Positions 10,176-22,100 of a stretch of DNA of 64,000 bases are shown in pieces. Origin of the DNA: Podocnemis expansa (lineage: Eukaryota > Chordata > Testudines > Podocnemididae); the NCBI GenBank assembly GCA_007922195.1, contig ML681967.1, forward strand, positions 11,344,594-11,408,593. The letters are read 5' to 3'. Both the position numbers and the translations under genes were made by a program. Numbering within the stretch: position 1 is the stretch's first letter; each line of letters opens with the position of its first letter. Under the pieces are notes generated by a model, which was given only the letters and a program-made list of their open reading frames with translations, was not told the origin of the DNA and made no database searches.

Positions 10176-11919
10176 GATCCAGCTCTCAGCCACCTGCCAG
10201 CAGCGGCTGGGGAGCTGAAACAGTGTTACAGCTTTGAAGTGAAGTGTACGTCTCCAGCCAGCACGTGCTCTGTCTTTTGGCAGGTAGCAAACTTCATAAT
10301 TTTGGTTAGGGTCCAGGGAGCGGGACTGGGCACCAGGAGACCTCTTCAGGAAACTCGGGAACTGGGGTTCATTGATCATTACCTTCCAGGCCAGGTTCAG
10401 ACTGGCCAAGACTTGCAGTTTGCTGCCCTCGCAGACAGCCTGGCAGGACAGAAGACTGACACACAGCTGAGCAGCAGCAAATCTCCCTTACTAAGGTGGA
10501 GGGGTACCACAGTACAAAGGCAAGTCATCACATTACCCTTATTTTCCATATTCAGGAATCCTTATCCAACTTGGAAGCACAGCCATGTGCAGGTTTCAAC
10601 AGCAGGTCATTGGCTCTGGATCCATCTAGTGGTAACACACAAGAACTGAAAGTAGGTCTGGTAGGCCCAGATGCTCCCACACTGTCCAGAGGGAGGTCCA
10701 GAGAGAGCTACCCATCCATCTCATCAAATGCAGCTCCATTATGTGGCAGGAAGTCAGTGTTGGTGCATGCCCACTCCAAGACGGATTCTGTATCTAAAGG
10801 GCCCAAGGAACAGTGGCGGTCTGCACAGTGGTTTAAGAAGATTGTAACTAAAAGTAAGGAGATGAAATGGTGCAAGGGCTAATTTGAGCTGAATGGAGGG
10901 AAAATATTTCCCAACTCTAATAATGGTTTGCATGTGGGACAGTATCCAGCAGGGAAATGTAAACTTAGCGCTAGATACTTTTCTGAATGTCCTCAACTCC
11001 CTTTGGCTTAAACACAGAATTCATCACTTTGCAGGACTAGATCTCTTATAAAAGAAACAGTCACACACTGAAGCAGAGGGAGGCTGGTAGGGGAGATCAC
11101 CCAACAGGTATTCTCTGGTTTCTATTAGGTAAGTTATGTATCTTTGCCAAGTACCACAATGGGCCAGGAATGGGCCAACTTCCAGAGCAAGGCCATCATT
11201 GGTGACTGGCAAACTGATTAGGAAAGTGTTGGGCCAGTTTTCATCCAACTGTCTAACTGGTTCAATAACCCGAAGAACAACTCTGCAGTTGCCTGTGCAA
11301 CTGGAAAATAGTTTTAAGTATTAAAAGTTCTTATAACCAATGCCCTAGTAGTACAGCAGAAGGGATTTGGAAACCAGTTCCTGCCACCTGCATCTAGTTC
11401 CCACTGCCACCCAGGAGACTCCAGGACTAATTTAAGAATATCTTGCAGGTTCACAGCACTTTTCCCCAAGTACTTGACAAACATAAGCCTCATGAGAAAT
11501 GGCAAAATTCTGCGGCATGCTAAAGCTCAGTCCTGAGACAGGTACACCAGTTTCAGGGGCCTGATCCATGCCCTGTAACTCACCTTGTAAAATTCCACTC
11601 AGAAATGAGCATGAGGGAAGCACATTGAGAAGTTACCCTAATAAATTAAAAATGAACACATTTTTGTTCAATAATTTATTTGGAGTAGTTTACTGGGGTA
11701 GTTTAAAGGTATTGCTCAATTCATTCTCAAGTACTTTATTATTATGACACTGGCTGGGCTACCTCCTCTCCCAATCCACATACTCCACTGTACACATGGC
11801 AGACTCCAGCCCAGAACTGGAACCAAATAAAAGAACCCTTCACAAAAGCTAAGGAACATCATGCAAAGAAGATGAAGAGCTTGGCAGATCTGTTCAACAA
11901 CCAGACTCATCACTTAAGC
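10176..11919. other. No recognised feature
   Basis: Intergenic; open frames here (10158-10649, 10496-10882 and shorter ones) overlap each other in different frames and show no recognisable domain or codon pattern. Confidence 0.4.
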
Positions 11920-12414
11920 TATGTCTTCACCTAAAATCTTAGTTCAGACTAACCCAGCCCAAACTAAGTAGTCCAAAGTTAGTTCATGCTAAGCGCAGTA
12001 TTTTAGTTTGAACTAGCTGTGCTTTTTTTAGTTTGAACTAGCCATGCTTTTTTTTAGTTTGAACTAACTAACTTTCTAGTTCAAACTAAAAAAAACCCTG
12101 GCTATTTCAAACTAAAAGTTAGTTCAAACTAAAAAAAACACACTTAGCTCAAACTAACCACTGGTTCGAACTTATTTAATTCAAACTAGCATGTCTCCAT
12201 TGGGCTAGTTTGAACTAAAAATGCAAATTATTTAGAACTAAGCAGATAGTTCAGATTAACCAGCCAAATTAACTAGTTTGAACTAAGTTTTCCTTAGTTA
12301 GAACTAAAAGTTTTTTTTAGTTCCAACTAGGCAAAGCCTAGTTTAGACAAGGTTCAAATTAGTTTAGACTAAGCTTGCTTACTCTGAACTAATTTGCTAG
12401 TTAGTGTAGACATA
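11920..12414. mobile_element. Palindrome-rich MITE-like element, copy 2 (TAGTTTGAACTA words)
   Basis: Ends TATGTCTTCAC (11920) and GTGTAGACATA (12404-12414) are inverted with one mismatch. Interior carries TAGTTTGAACTA exactly five times and TAGTTCAAACTA twice, plus many one-base variants, spaced irregularly and separated by short A or T runs. No coding capacity. Outer ends match copies 1 and 3. Confidence 0.75.
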
Positions 12415-12784
12415 ACCTTACTGTTCCATATGTGCAGTTATTGCTTGTAGTTTACTTCCATTTTAATATTTAGGGGTACTTCCCCCATCACAGTAACAAG
12501 TGCAGAAGGATAATATGATCTCAGTGCAAAGCTAAGACCTGGAATCCACACAGGATCAAATTCCTAGTAGTTTGTTTCACAAGAATTCCCAAATCATTTC
12601 AAGTTCTCTGACTAGCATTCTCTAAAACTGGATAGAAAAAAGGCTAAGAATCCAGATATTTCATTCAGCTCTGGCATGTATAGCTGGAGGTAGCTAGGGG
12701 TGGGTGGGCAGCTGTATGCATGTCTCTCTCTTACTCCCAGATGAGCACATCTCACACTAAGGTGGAGTGCTTCTGTTCCCTAGA

Positions 12785-12995
12785 ACTGACAAGCAAGACA
12801 CAAATTCTATTCTTGGCTTTACCGCTAATGTATATGTGGCTTTTGGCATGTCACCTTGTCTGTGCATATGTGTTCAGCCATCTGTAAAATGCAGCTAATA
12901 CTCATTTGACTCATTGGCTGGTTCCCAGGCTTAATGTCTGCCAAGTACTTGGAGATCCTCTGATGAAAGACATTATTTATATAAGAGCACACTAT
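12785..12995 (+). repeat. MIR-like SINE remnant
   Basis: Order of ..TTCTTGGCTTTACCGCTAA..., GGCATGTCACCTTGTCTGTG, CATCTGTAAAATGCAG and AAGTACTTGGAGATCCTC follows the MIR core-to-tail layout. Degenerate. Confidence 0.45.
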
Positions 12996-13207
12996 ACTGG
13001 TGTCCCTCACCCTTTACCATGCACAGATCTGTAACAGAAGGCTGTTAGCTTTACATCACATACATGGTGACCCATTAAACTACCGCACCTTCTACTTGGG
13101 TTTATGGAGGCAGCTGGAGTCCAGAAACTTGGACTGGAGAGTTTGATTCCCAGTCCATTCAGTAGAACAAAACATGCTGGCAGGGTCATCACATGAAGAG
13201 GTAGAAG

Positions 13208-13213
13208 TTTATT
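13208..13213 (-). terminator. Possible poly(A) signal AATAAA
   Basis: Minus strand reads CCAATAAACTTCTACC followed within about 25 nt by a TGTGATG GT-rich stretch, the usual layout of a cleavage site. It is the best-looking signal downstream of ARID3B but lies far from the stop codon, so the assignment is tentative. Confidence 0.3.
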
Positions 13214-14855
13214 GGAATATAAACATTCAGGTAACATGTAAGATAGAAAAACCCAACAACAACATATACAGACACTTGTTGGAAGAGACGTCTGAGGTAT
13301 TTATCCACTGCCTAGGCTATCACATTTTTTTTTTTAAATAGATAAGAAAACTAGTAGCAAGGCTGCTGCTGTTCAGTTAAAATGTCTTCTGGTCTGAATT
13401 CATTTGGAGATCATACACAGCAGCCAAAGGACTGCGTGACACATTCACATTTGCTCCAGGAGTGGATTGCTCCACCCGTGCAGTTTACGAGGTGCATTTC
13501 TGAGCTAGATTCCATCCCTTCAATCTTCGTTCACTACCAGCACATGCTGGTACTGAATGTAAAAGGACAGGAGATGGCTCTTTGTGCAGGCCTGGGTTGG
13601 AAGCCAGACAGCACTTTTGCACCCACTTCATTCTGAAAATGGAGTGCTTGACTGTTGCTGGGCCTTTGCCACCAGCTGCCCCCTTCTGGCTGCTTGTTGA
13701 GAAACCCTCGTTACTCTGAAGTTCGGAGAGGATCACACACTGCACAATGGGAACACTTCACGCCAGGAGCAGCCCTTCCCACAGTATCAAAACCCCTGAG
13801 TGCCATACAATCTTCAACCTTCTGAGTTAAATGGATCAGAGTTGAGGAGAACCCATTCCCCACTCCCCGTCCTCCACCCTGTATCTACAGCTGGTTTCTA
13901 TACCCCTTTCCCTAAAACCCGGCAGCTCAGCAGGAATATCTGGATCTAAGCAAAATGTGCATCAAGCCAAGTGCTAGTATCAAGCTCAGGCTAGGGAAAG
14001 GGTTCATCTTCACAGTCTGCATAGCTGACCCCTGTAGCCAGCTAATGAAAGAGAACAGTTTATTGTTGCAGCTTATTTTACTGAGGTATCTGTTATACAT
14101 CCCAACTTTATTCTTTCCTTGAATTTGATAAAAAAAACAATCTATCAGTCCCTGCCTATTTCCAAACTAGCAATGTAAAGCTTATAAACATTAATACTCT
14201 AGTAGTGTCAAAGCAGTTTATCAGTGATTCAAGAGGCCTTCTGTGCAAGAAAACAAGGATAGCATGTGATATGCCAGCAAAACACCCATTACTAACCTCT
14301 GCTCCCCAGGGTGAGCAAAGAAAGCATAAAGGAAAAGCAGGACCGTCCCTCAGCTCTATCCCTAAAAAGAAGCAGGACCATTATGATGATTCCCTGACTC
14401 TAAAAAAAAAAAAAAAATCTCAGCATTTGAGACAATGAAATGCTCTGGAGGTCTGCAAGATCCACAAATGCATCAGGGCCAAAGTCTTGTCCCCACAAAT
14501 GGGTGGGTGTGTACAGCTTCCACTGAAGGCAGGAGAATGCCCAGCAGCAGAACAGGTTTAAGGAGATGTGCATGATAAATAATTTGACTGCCTGTTAGAA
14601 AGAAGTCCCAGTGTTTGCTAATAAAACCAGCTAAACCATGTGGTGTAAGTTAGTACATATGCAAAGGGAGCCTCCCACAGCAGCGGTGTGGGCCTTGAGG
14701 CCGAGGAAGCCACCACTCTCATTGGAACGTCAAGCTGAGGGAAGAACTTATCCATGGCAGAATTGTTTTGCTGCTGGATTCAACCAGTAACCAACTTTGG
14801 TTCATTGTCAGAGGCAGTTACAAGTTTGACTGCTGGGTGTACTTAGTTTGAAATG

Positions 14856-15121
14856 AACAAGGAGTCCTGGAACACTTAAAGACTAACAGATTTATTTACT
14901 GCATGAGCTTTTGTGGGAGAAAATCCCACTTCGTCAGATGCTCTGAAGATGGGGGAACTTACTGAATGGAAGGAATGTAAGTTCTCCCATTTTCAATGCA
15001 TCTGATGAAGTGGGGTTTTTCTCCCATGAAAGCTCATGCATTAAATAAATGCATTAGTTTAAGTGCCACAGGACTCCTTGTATGTTTTGCTGAACTAGAC
15101 TAACATGGCTACCCCTTTGGA
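14856..15121. mobile_element. Foldback element, family A
   Basis: Left arm 14856-14941 (AACAAGGAGTCCTGGAACAC.. to ..CCCACTTCGTCAGATGC) is the inverted complement of right arm 14998-15081 (GCATCTGATGAAGTGGGG.. to ..CCACAGGACTCCTTGT). The loop itself holds a second inverted pair, GGGGAACTTAC and GTAAGTTCTCC. The right side continues to ACATGGCTACCCCTTTGG, the outer end of the single-arm copies. Confidence 0.8.
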
Positions 15122-15592
15122 ACTTAGTTTGAAATGGAAATTGTTCAGAATACATTTTTTAAATTTATATATGCAAACCAGACCTCGCCCTTGGGTTTCT
15201 AACAAGTCTCCGCAGCCTTTGCTGTTCAATATCTGGCTGCCTGCTCTCTGGTTCATGCTCTTCTCCTGAATGGTACTGGATAATAGCACAAAGAAGCAGA
15301 ACATTCTGGAACTGAGAGTATGAGCCAATGCCCACAGAGGACCTGCTGCTGATGGCAGGTCAATGCACTAAAAAATATTTTACATGGTAGATCTAAAGAC
15401 GGACCATCACAATTCTCTCAGAATATTTCACCAGGAGAGAAACTGCCATTTCACCAGCCAGTTAGGATACCCTCCCTCTAGGAGCTGCCTGCTGCGATTG
15501 TTACAGTGGAGTTATTTGTTAGTCACCTATCAGACAGGAAAATACTCTTTTAAACAATTTGTTATAAAGTTTTCACTAGTCCTTTATAATGG

Positions 15593-15651
15593 GCCTGATC
15601 CAAAGTCTACTGAAAAACTCCATATCGACTGTAGTTGGCTTTGGATCAGGC
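15593..15651. repeat. Short palindromic interspersed repeat
   Basis: Exact 13-bp arms GCCTGATCCAAAG (15593-15605) and CTTTGGATCAGGC (15639-15651) enclose 33 bp. It resembles the GGGCCTGATCC..GGATCAGGCCC foldback repeats common in reptile genomes. Confidence 0.6.
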
Positions 15652-16845
15652 ACTAGACAGTGCTTCGCTTGCAGTTCAGAACTTGCTCTGATTGCCTGAC
15701 TCCTGACTGGTTCTCGAAGCAGTACCTTACAATTTCCATACAGAGCCTTGGATCATTTGATCAGCTTTTACTTAAAAGCATTTTAGGACCAAGGGGAGGA
15801 ACCCAGGACACATGGCCTGGAGAGAGGGTAAAACCATACAATGATTTCAGGTCCATCTGTGCAGGCAAACAGGCTTCTGAGATAAGTTATAATAGCATTA
15901 CAGTCCATCAAACTTCTTATACATACAGTTTGGTCTTACCTCTACATGTTGGGTGTTCTAACAATGTCACTATGCTGTAGAGTAGCCCTTGGGCTGGATT
16001 TTCATCTTATGCTAGTTTTACACTGGCTTCTGTTGAATTAACTCCTGATTTAAACCCACCTAAGTGAGAGGAGAATTGGGCCCTTGCCTTCAGAGGGCTG
16101 TAATACAAGTTTGATAGGTGGTTCTTCCCCATTCACACAGGCAAAACCAACTGAATGATAACACAGAAAGGTGATTGTTAGGTCATAAAACCATCCTCCA
16201 ACACTGACTGCTTGCCTGTGTAAAGTAAAGAAGCTCCTAGACACTATAGTAGCTACAACCATATGATGCTTGGCTGTTGCTAACAGGGATTGTCTGCCTT
16301 AGAATAATGATTGAAAAGGGTCCAATAGACTGCTGAGGGAGAAGAGTCTGCAGCAGCACCCAGTGCTCAAAGAAACTCTTCCAGAACCCTGGGAGCAATA
16401 ATCTTTTGCAAACATGGCAGGAGTTAGCAAGTCTCTGCTCCAAGTACAGTCAGCTCTGAAAGGGCACTGTACAGTGAGTACTTCGACAGGTAACATCACA
16501 GCCCACTGACCATACCATAACAGGCTGATCATCTTGCCTACGAAGACAGTTGCAATGTGGGTCAGACTTACGCTACCAAATTGTATTCTGACCTTGGTTA
16601 TGAGGGTGGTTGCAGTTTGGTAACATAGGCCTTTACAACACAGGTGAAAGCAGAACCTAGAGCATCTTCCAGTGTGTAGGTCCTGTCTGCTTCATGAAAA
16701 GCTCCTAAAATGCATGACTTGGCTACAAGAGGGTAGCATACAACACAGTTTGACCTCATAACATAAACAGGATTCAGCTGCGTTATCATCTGTGTGCCTG
16801 AATCATACCGGTAAAATCCAAAGCTGCAGCATTTAGGTGTTTGAT

Positions 16846-16935
16846 CCTGCCCACACTAGAAGAGTGAACAGTAGTTTAATGTGTCAGGAATTGCCACCCT
16901 GTAAAAGGCCTAGCAATACGTGTAGTGTGGACAGG
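16846..16935. mobile_element. 90-bp MITE
   Basis: TIRs CCTGCCCACACTA (16846-16858) and TAGTGTGGACAGG (16923-16935) match with one mismatch. No coding capacity. Confidence 0.6.
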
Positions 16936-18992
16936 ATTGTTACCTTCTAATGAAACTTCTGAAAGATTTGCCAAGTACTAAAGCATGGAGTTCTGTAAAA
17001 TACACTCGGAACACTCGTCCTCCTCTAGGGACACCCCACTGCTTCCATGGAAGGGAGACCCTGAAACTCAAGTCAGCTCAAGAAATAAATCTGCTCTCTT
17101 ACTCCTTCTCTACCTGCATCTGTCCTCCTCTATACCCTGGTCCTGCATGCCCCGCTCCTGGGACAGTGTTGCTGGAACTGTCTGCAGGCTATGCTAAGGA
17201 CAGGGAGGCCACCTGCTCCTTCACTCAGCTTTGGTGTCTTTGGTGCTACAATAAAAAATAAAAATTAGAAACAAAGTCAGCAAAACATATAAAACAAGCT
17301 TTAAGATATGCCAATACTTCCTGAAGAGGTAACACAATAACAAGTCCATATCTGAGGTATTTCATCTGCTCAAAAAAACCTGGCTCAGGCCTGTGTGATG
17401 GAAGAGACATCACCAGGGTGGATTAGAAGGGCTCAGATCCTCACAAGGGCAGGGAGAGACCAGTCCTATGTGCCATGGGTGGGAAGAGGACACAATGGGT
17501 GCCTGTGTGCGTGGAGGGCAATAACAAGGAGCTGGGTCTATGGAAGGGAGCCAAAGAGCTAGCTTGGCTGTCATGGGAGGAATAATGGCCTAAAGCAAAC
17601 TTAGTCTTCCCATCTGGAATTTACAGGGAAATGGGGTGAGATTTTCTAACCTCTCCCTGCAACCAAATAACAATGTCCTCATTTAGCTGGGATGTACCAA
17701 TGTAAGGCTGTCTCAGGTTGAGATCTCCTTCCCCTTTAGCCCAGGTGAGCCTCATGAATGAAGGATGACTGGGACTATGCTGCAAGATATTTGGTAAGAG
17801 ACCAACTAAGAAAAGCATGCATTTCATTCATAGACACACACGGCTCAGCAGATTGCTAATGTCAGCTCATATCTTCTCTGGGTGACAGTGGCTCATAGTC
17901 TGATGTTTCTGCGTGAGGACAGTATGGAGAGGCTAATGAAACACACGAGAGAGGGAGAGCTGAAGGAAATCTCCATTTGGGACAAACCAGTTATATCACG
18001 GGCTAAAGGGCTAGAACCAGGAACAAAGGGATGACATTACACAAAAGAAAATTCAAGGTGACTGTCAGAATAAAAGCTGCAGTGGCGAGTTTAGCCTATC
18101 CACTGCTCTCCCAAAGGAACCAGTGTGTATGGCCATTGCTTGGGACATTTAAACTAGTCTGGGAAAAGGGCTGGATAAAAGCAGTAGAGTTCAGGCTTCT
18201 ATTAACCATGGGAGATAAGTAGCTGAACTAAAAGACCTTCTCCTTAGCTGTGTATCAGATGCAAAGGTGGGAAAGTCTTTCATATGCTGCTATGACCCTA
18301 GAGAGGTAGATATTAAAGAGCCGGGGGCCAAGGGTGAGAAGGAAAAAGTAGTCATGCACATCTCCTGTGAATCCAGCATTAAAGACCAATTTGCCCGTTA
18401 GCCTTGTCTACCACTCAGGAGATGGCATCAGAAGGCTGGACCCAGGGAGACTGACTGGACAACTAGATCAGACTTGCCTGCTATCAGCCTGTATGACTGT
18501 TGCTGCAAGCAACAGCAGAAAGGAACAAAAAAGGGACAAAGAGACCCAGGTCCCTCTGGGTGTAAGATTGTCAATACACTGTATTGTATTAGGGAAACCC
18601 ATGTGGTTGTTGATTAGAACAGGAACCATTCCGCCACCCCAATTTACTACCTCCTGGAGCCTTCTGCCTGCCATGATGATGTCTCAGTCATCTGCAAACA
18701 CACAGCCTCTAGAGACAATCCCTGATTGAAAAATGCCACGTGTCCCCATTTCCCTTACCCCAATCCCTCAGCAGGAACACAGTCAAACCTGAAAAAATAA
18801 CAAAGGTTGGACAAATAGGCAATGAAAATTCACCAGCACAGGTTTCATCAGCCCACCATTGCCCAACCACAAAGCAGGTTCCTAGAGATGAGGTAATCTG
18901 TGCGACTCCTTCCTGGCTCGCTCTCTGCCTTGAACGGAGAGGGCAGAGCTGCCTGAGGCCAAAGAGAGAGAGAGAGCCAGCTCCCTCACCCA

Positions 18993-19147
18993 TCAGAGAG
19001 ACCAGCTGGTAGAGGGCTCTGCACTGGGGGTGCCCCTAGAGGACGTAGGGCTGGGAGAACAGTGAGAGCTGCTGCTGCTACTGCAGGTACTCTGGGTGCT
19101 GGGTCCTGCAATTAGATGGACGACGGGCTTCTGGGCAAACAGTACTC
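18993..19147 (-). CDS. ARID3B: ARID3B last coding exon with stop codon
   Basis: 155 bp of coding sequence after acceptor CTCTGTCTTGCAG. Encodes residues 512-562: [22 protein letters not shown], six Ser, [23 protein letters not shown], then TGA (18995-18993). VLFAQ ends the REKLES region; the Ser/Pro/Thr tail is characteristic of ARID3B and its last residues match what I know of the mammalian protein. The 3' UTR follows without a break. Confidence 0.95.
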
Positions 19148-22100
19148 CTGCAAGACAGAGACAAGTTTGGAACTGGGTTACTGGGACATCAGAACAACCC
19201 AGTGCTTAAGGAGAAGGCCAATTGGCTAGCCCAGCCCTATGTTTTTGACAGGAGAGGAGAAGAATCTACCAGCCCCAGAAATTTTCAAACAGAGCTCAAG
19301 GTACCCCACTAAGCAGGTTCAGGAAGCTGCAGTGCCAGTGCAATAGGAGGAAGGAACACAGCAGAACTTGCTTATAACACAGGCTGACATAGTGACGCTT
19401 TGCCTTGAAAGTCCCTAAAGGTGCCGCCTTTAATGCCGGGAACTCAGCATTTGGCACTCACAGAGGTAAATGTTAAATGTGGCCTTCAAGTAAATGTGAC
19501 CATGGCTCAACTGAGCAAGGTGGGGGATGTGAAGAGGATTTCACACTCCCCCAGGAAAAGGTCTGGGGGCAAAGAGAAGCTAGTCTTGTTAAAGCGCTCC
19601 TCAAGGGATATTCCAAAAGGTCCCTTTCAGCCGGGGCTGACAGTACGTTCTATTGCAGCAAGGGATCCCAGGGCCATATTGACTGGGTAAAGGTAGGCAG
19701 GGAGCTCTTGCCCATTAGTTCTTTCTTCCCTGTGTCATGTGATGCACAATGGGCTATGATCTTTGCAATTTTTCTGTTCACTTTTACAGTGTAATTGTAT
19801 GGTTTGATGCCAATTCGCTGTACAAGGTTCCCTTTGGAATGCTCTAACGTTTTGTTATGGTGTCACGTGTCCTGTGTACTGATGTAAAGCATGTTACATA
19901 GCTCAAACCCTCAGAACTCTCTCTCCTGGGCTGGAGGGTTACATGACAACGGCAATGCAAATTTAGCTGCCTAGCTCAGGTAGACAAAAGGAAATCAGTG
20001 CAGCCCAGGAAGAAGAGGGGCTGAAGAGGAAAGGGAAAGTAATGCACGCACTTTGAGAAAAGAGATGCTCCTTGCTTTGGGCAGAGAAACACCATTTTGT
20101 TAGCAAGTCTAAGAGACTGGACCTATCCACATGGCCAGCAGGTCCTAGGCTGGCTGAACATCACCAGGAGCCAGTCTTGTGAGTAAGAATGAGAATAGAC
20201 TGAAGAGTAATCCTGGAATAGTGTTACGACAAAATTAACATGTGTTTTATATCTTTTGTTTACTTGTGGTAACTCCTGACTTCTTTATTAAATGATTATG
20301 CACTGGTTTACTAGATGCTCACTTGAAATTATATCATGACCAATAAACTGGTATTTGTTTTATCTAAAGCTGTGTGGACTTTACAGGGTGTGAATGAGTG
20401 AGGCTGAGCCTACCTACTTCAATATTAAATGGATGGACATGGGTCTATGAGTCTGTGGTGATTGGGGAAGGGTCCCAATCCCTGTAGGTCAGAAGTTCCC
20501 TGTGTGGCATCTGGGACTGGAGGGTGCTCGCTAGAAGACTGTTGCGTGAGTGGCAGGAAGGCACACACACACTGCTTGGAACTGATTACATGCAGGAGGC
20601 TGGTGTGGACTGACTCAGGAGTGAGTGGTCATCTGGAAAAGCAGGGTAAGCTGGCATTCAGGAGTGGAGACTTAGAGGGTCACAGCAGCAAACTAAACCA
20701 GATTCTGGGAGCAGCCTGTCACAACCCATGACAATGAAATGCTGCTTGTTGTACAGAGCTACTTTCTAACAAAGGTGCATCTAAACTGCAACTGGCAGAT
20801 GTGGCTGCAGCACACATAGATATATCCTCCCTTGCTGGAAGAAAGAGACAGTGAAAGCTTGGCAACACACACAGCTGTGGGGAGCTAACCTTCACCCACC
20901 CAGAATCTCAGCAGGCAGGCTTCACTTCAGTTTTTACTCAAGCTTGCTTTGACCTCACTAGACTACAGCTAGCTCAGGTATATCTAGACCAGTGGTTTTC
21001 AAACTTAGGGTCAGGACCCAGTACTGGTTGCAGACCTTCAGGTACTGGCTCACGGCACCCCTGGCTGCCACTGCCAAAAGACTTGAATGCATTGCTCAAA
21101 GATGTAATTCTTAGGTCATGGGCATAAATGAGTTTTTTCAATTGGGTCCCAAGAAAAAAGTTTGAAAACCACTGGTTTAGATATACTGCAAACACACACA
21201 GACACACCCAAACACAGAGGCCCACTGGACACAAAGAGCACAGCAGAAAACGGGGCCAAGTAAAATTTGTGTGTGTGTGTATTTATACATATATGTATAT
21301 AAATAAAAGCCAGTGATACAGGAAGGGGACTTCTTGACAGAGTGGTGCAGAGAAGGACTGAAAAAACAGATCCTGCACTAGTTCAAAGGAGTCTGAAAGA
21401 AACAGAAATTTGGGTTTTGACCTTCAGTAAATTTATACTCTTTAAGAGTCTCCTGCATTCAAATAAGGGCTGCTTGCCACCACTGTACCACTCGTCTACA
21501 GTTCCATGCAGGTCCTGCTTTCTCACCAGCATATATTGTGCCATTAATCTCCACCGACATGTTAATACTCCCGATGCCACCAGGTGATAAATTCAATGCT
21601 GCTGCCGCTGCCGCCGTTGCATCAGGTTTATCGTCTGTTAAGGAAAGGACAGTTGAGAGTTAGGCTGATTATCTGCTCCCTTCTTGCTGGATCTCCGCTG
21701 CTCTCTCCACGGAGGACCTACTGCTCAGTGAGTCCCACCTTTACCTCCCCTTTGAAATGAAAACTTACCCTCCCCTTACTCCACCAGCAGCTGCACTGCT
21801 CCTATTCATGAAGTGAAGGCCTGTTGTACTGGGGGGAAGGACTCTGAAATTTGGAAATACATAGCTTCCATATGCAGGCCATACAGTATACTGAACAGTG
21901 TGCAGATGGCTTCTACTAAAGGATTTAAAGATTTAGGGTGTAAAGAAAGGGAAAATGCACGTGAGTGTTACATAAGATTTCCCAATACAGGTCTGTCACT
22001 ACACCCCCTCGTGCCCAGAGCAGTAAGTCAGACAGTGCTGAATAGAGAAAAAGACTTTTGTAAATGTGCAGAACTGCTTGATGTTTGGCAACACTGACCT

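Larger units (their letters stand above)
13214..18992 (-). other. ARID3B: Candidate ARID3B 3' UTR and downstream sequence
   Basis: The sequence below the stop codon has no coding exon that I can recognise. It holds a foldback element (14856-15121), a short palindromic repeat (15593-15651), a 90-bp MITE (16846-16935) and a GA run next to the stop (18962-18976). How far the transcript extends is unknown; the first convincing minus-strand AATAAA in a cleavage-like context is at 13208, which would make a 5.8-kb UTR. An earlier end is possible. Confidence 0.35.

Noticed and set aside
1..13000. Exons of the gene expected downstream in mammals (CLK3)
   Set aside because: No kinase or Arg/Ser-rich exon sequence with splice borders was recognised on the minus strand; the gene may be outside the window.
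16875..16880. Minus-strand ATTAAA as an ARID3B poly(A) signal at a mammal-like distance from the stop
   Set aside because: It lies inside a MITE with clear TIRs (16846-16935), so its position is likely fortuitous, although use cannot be excluded.
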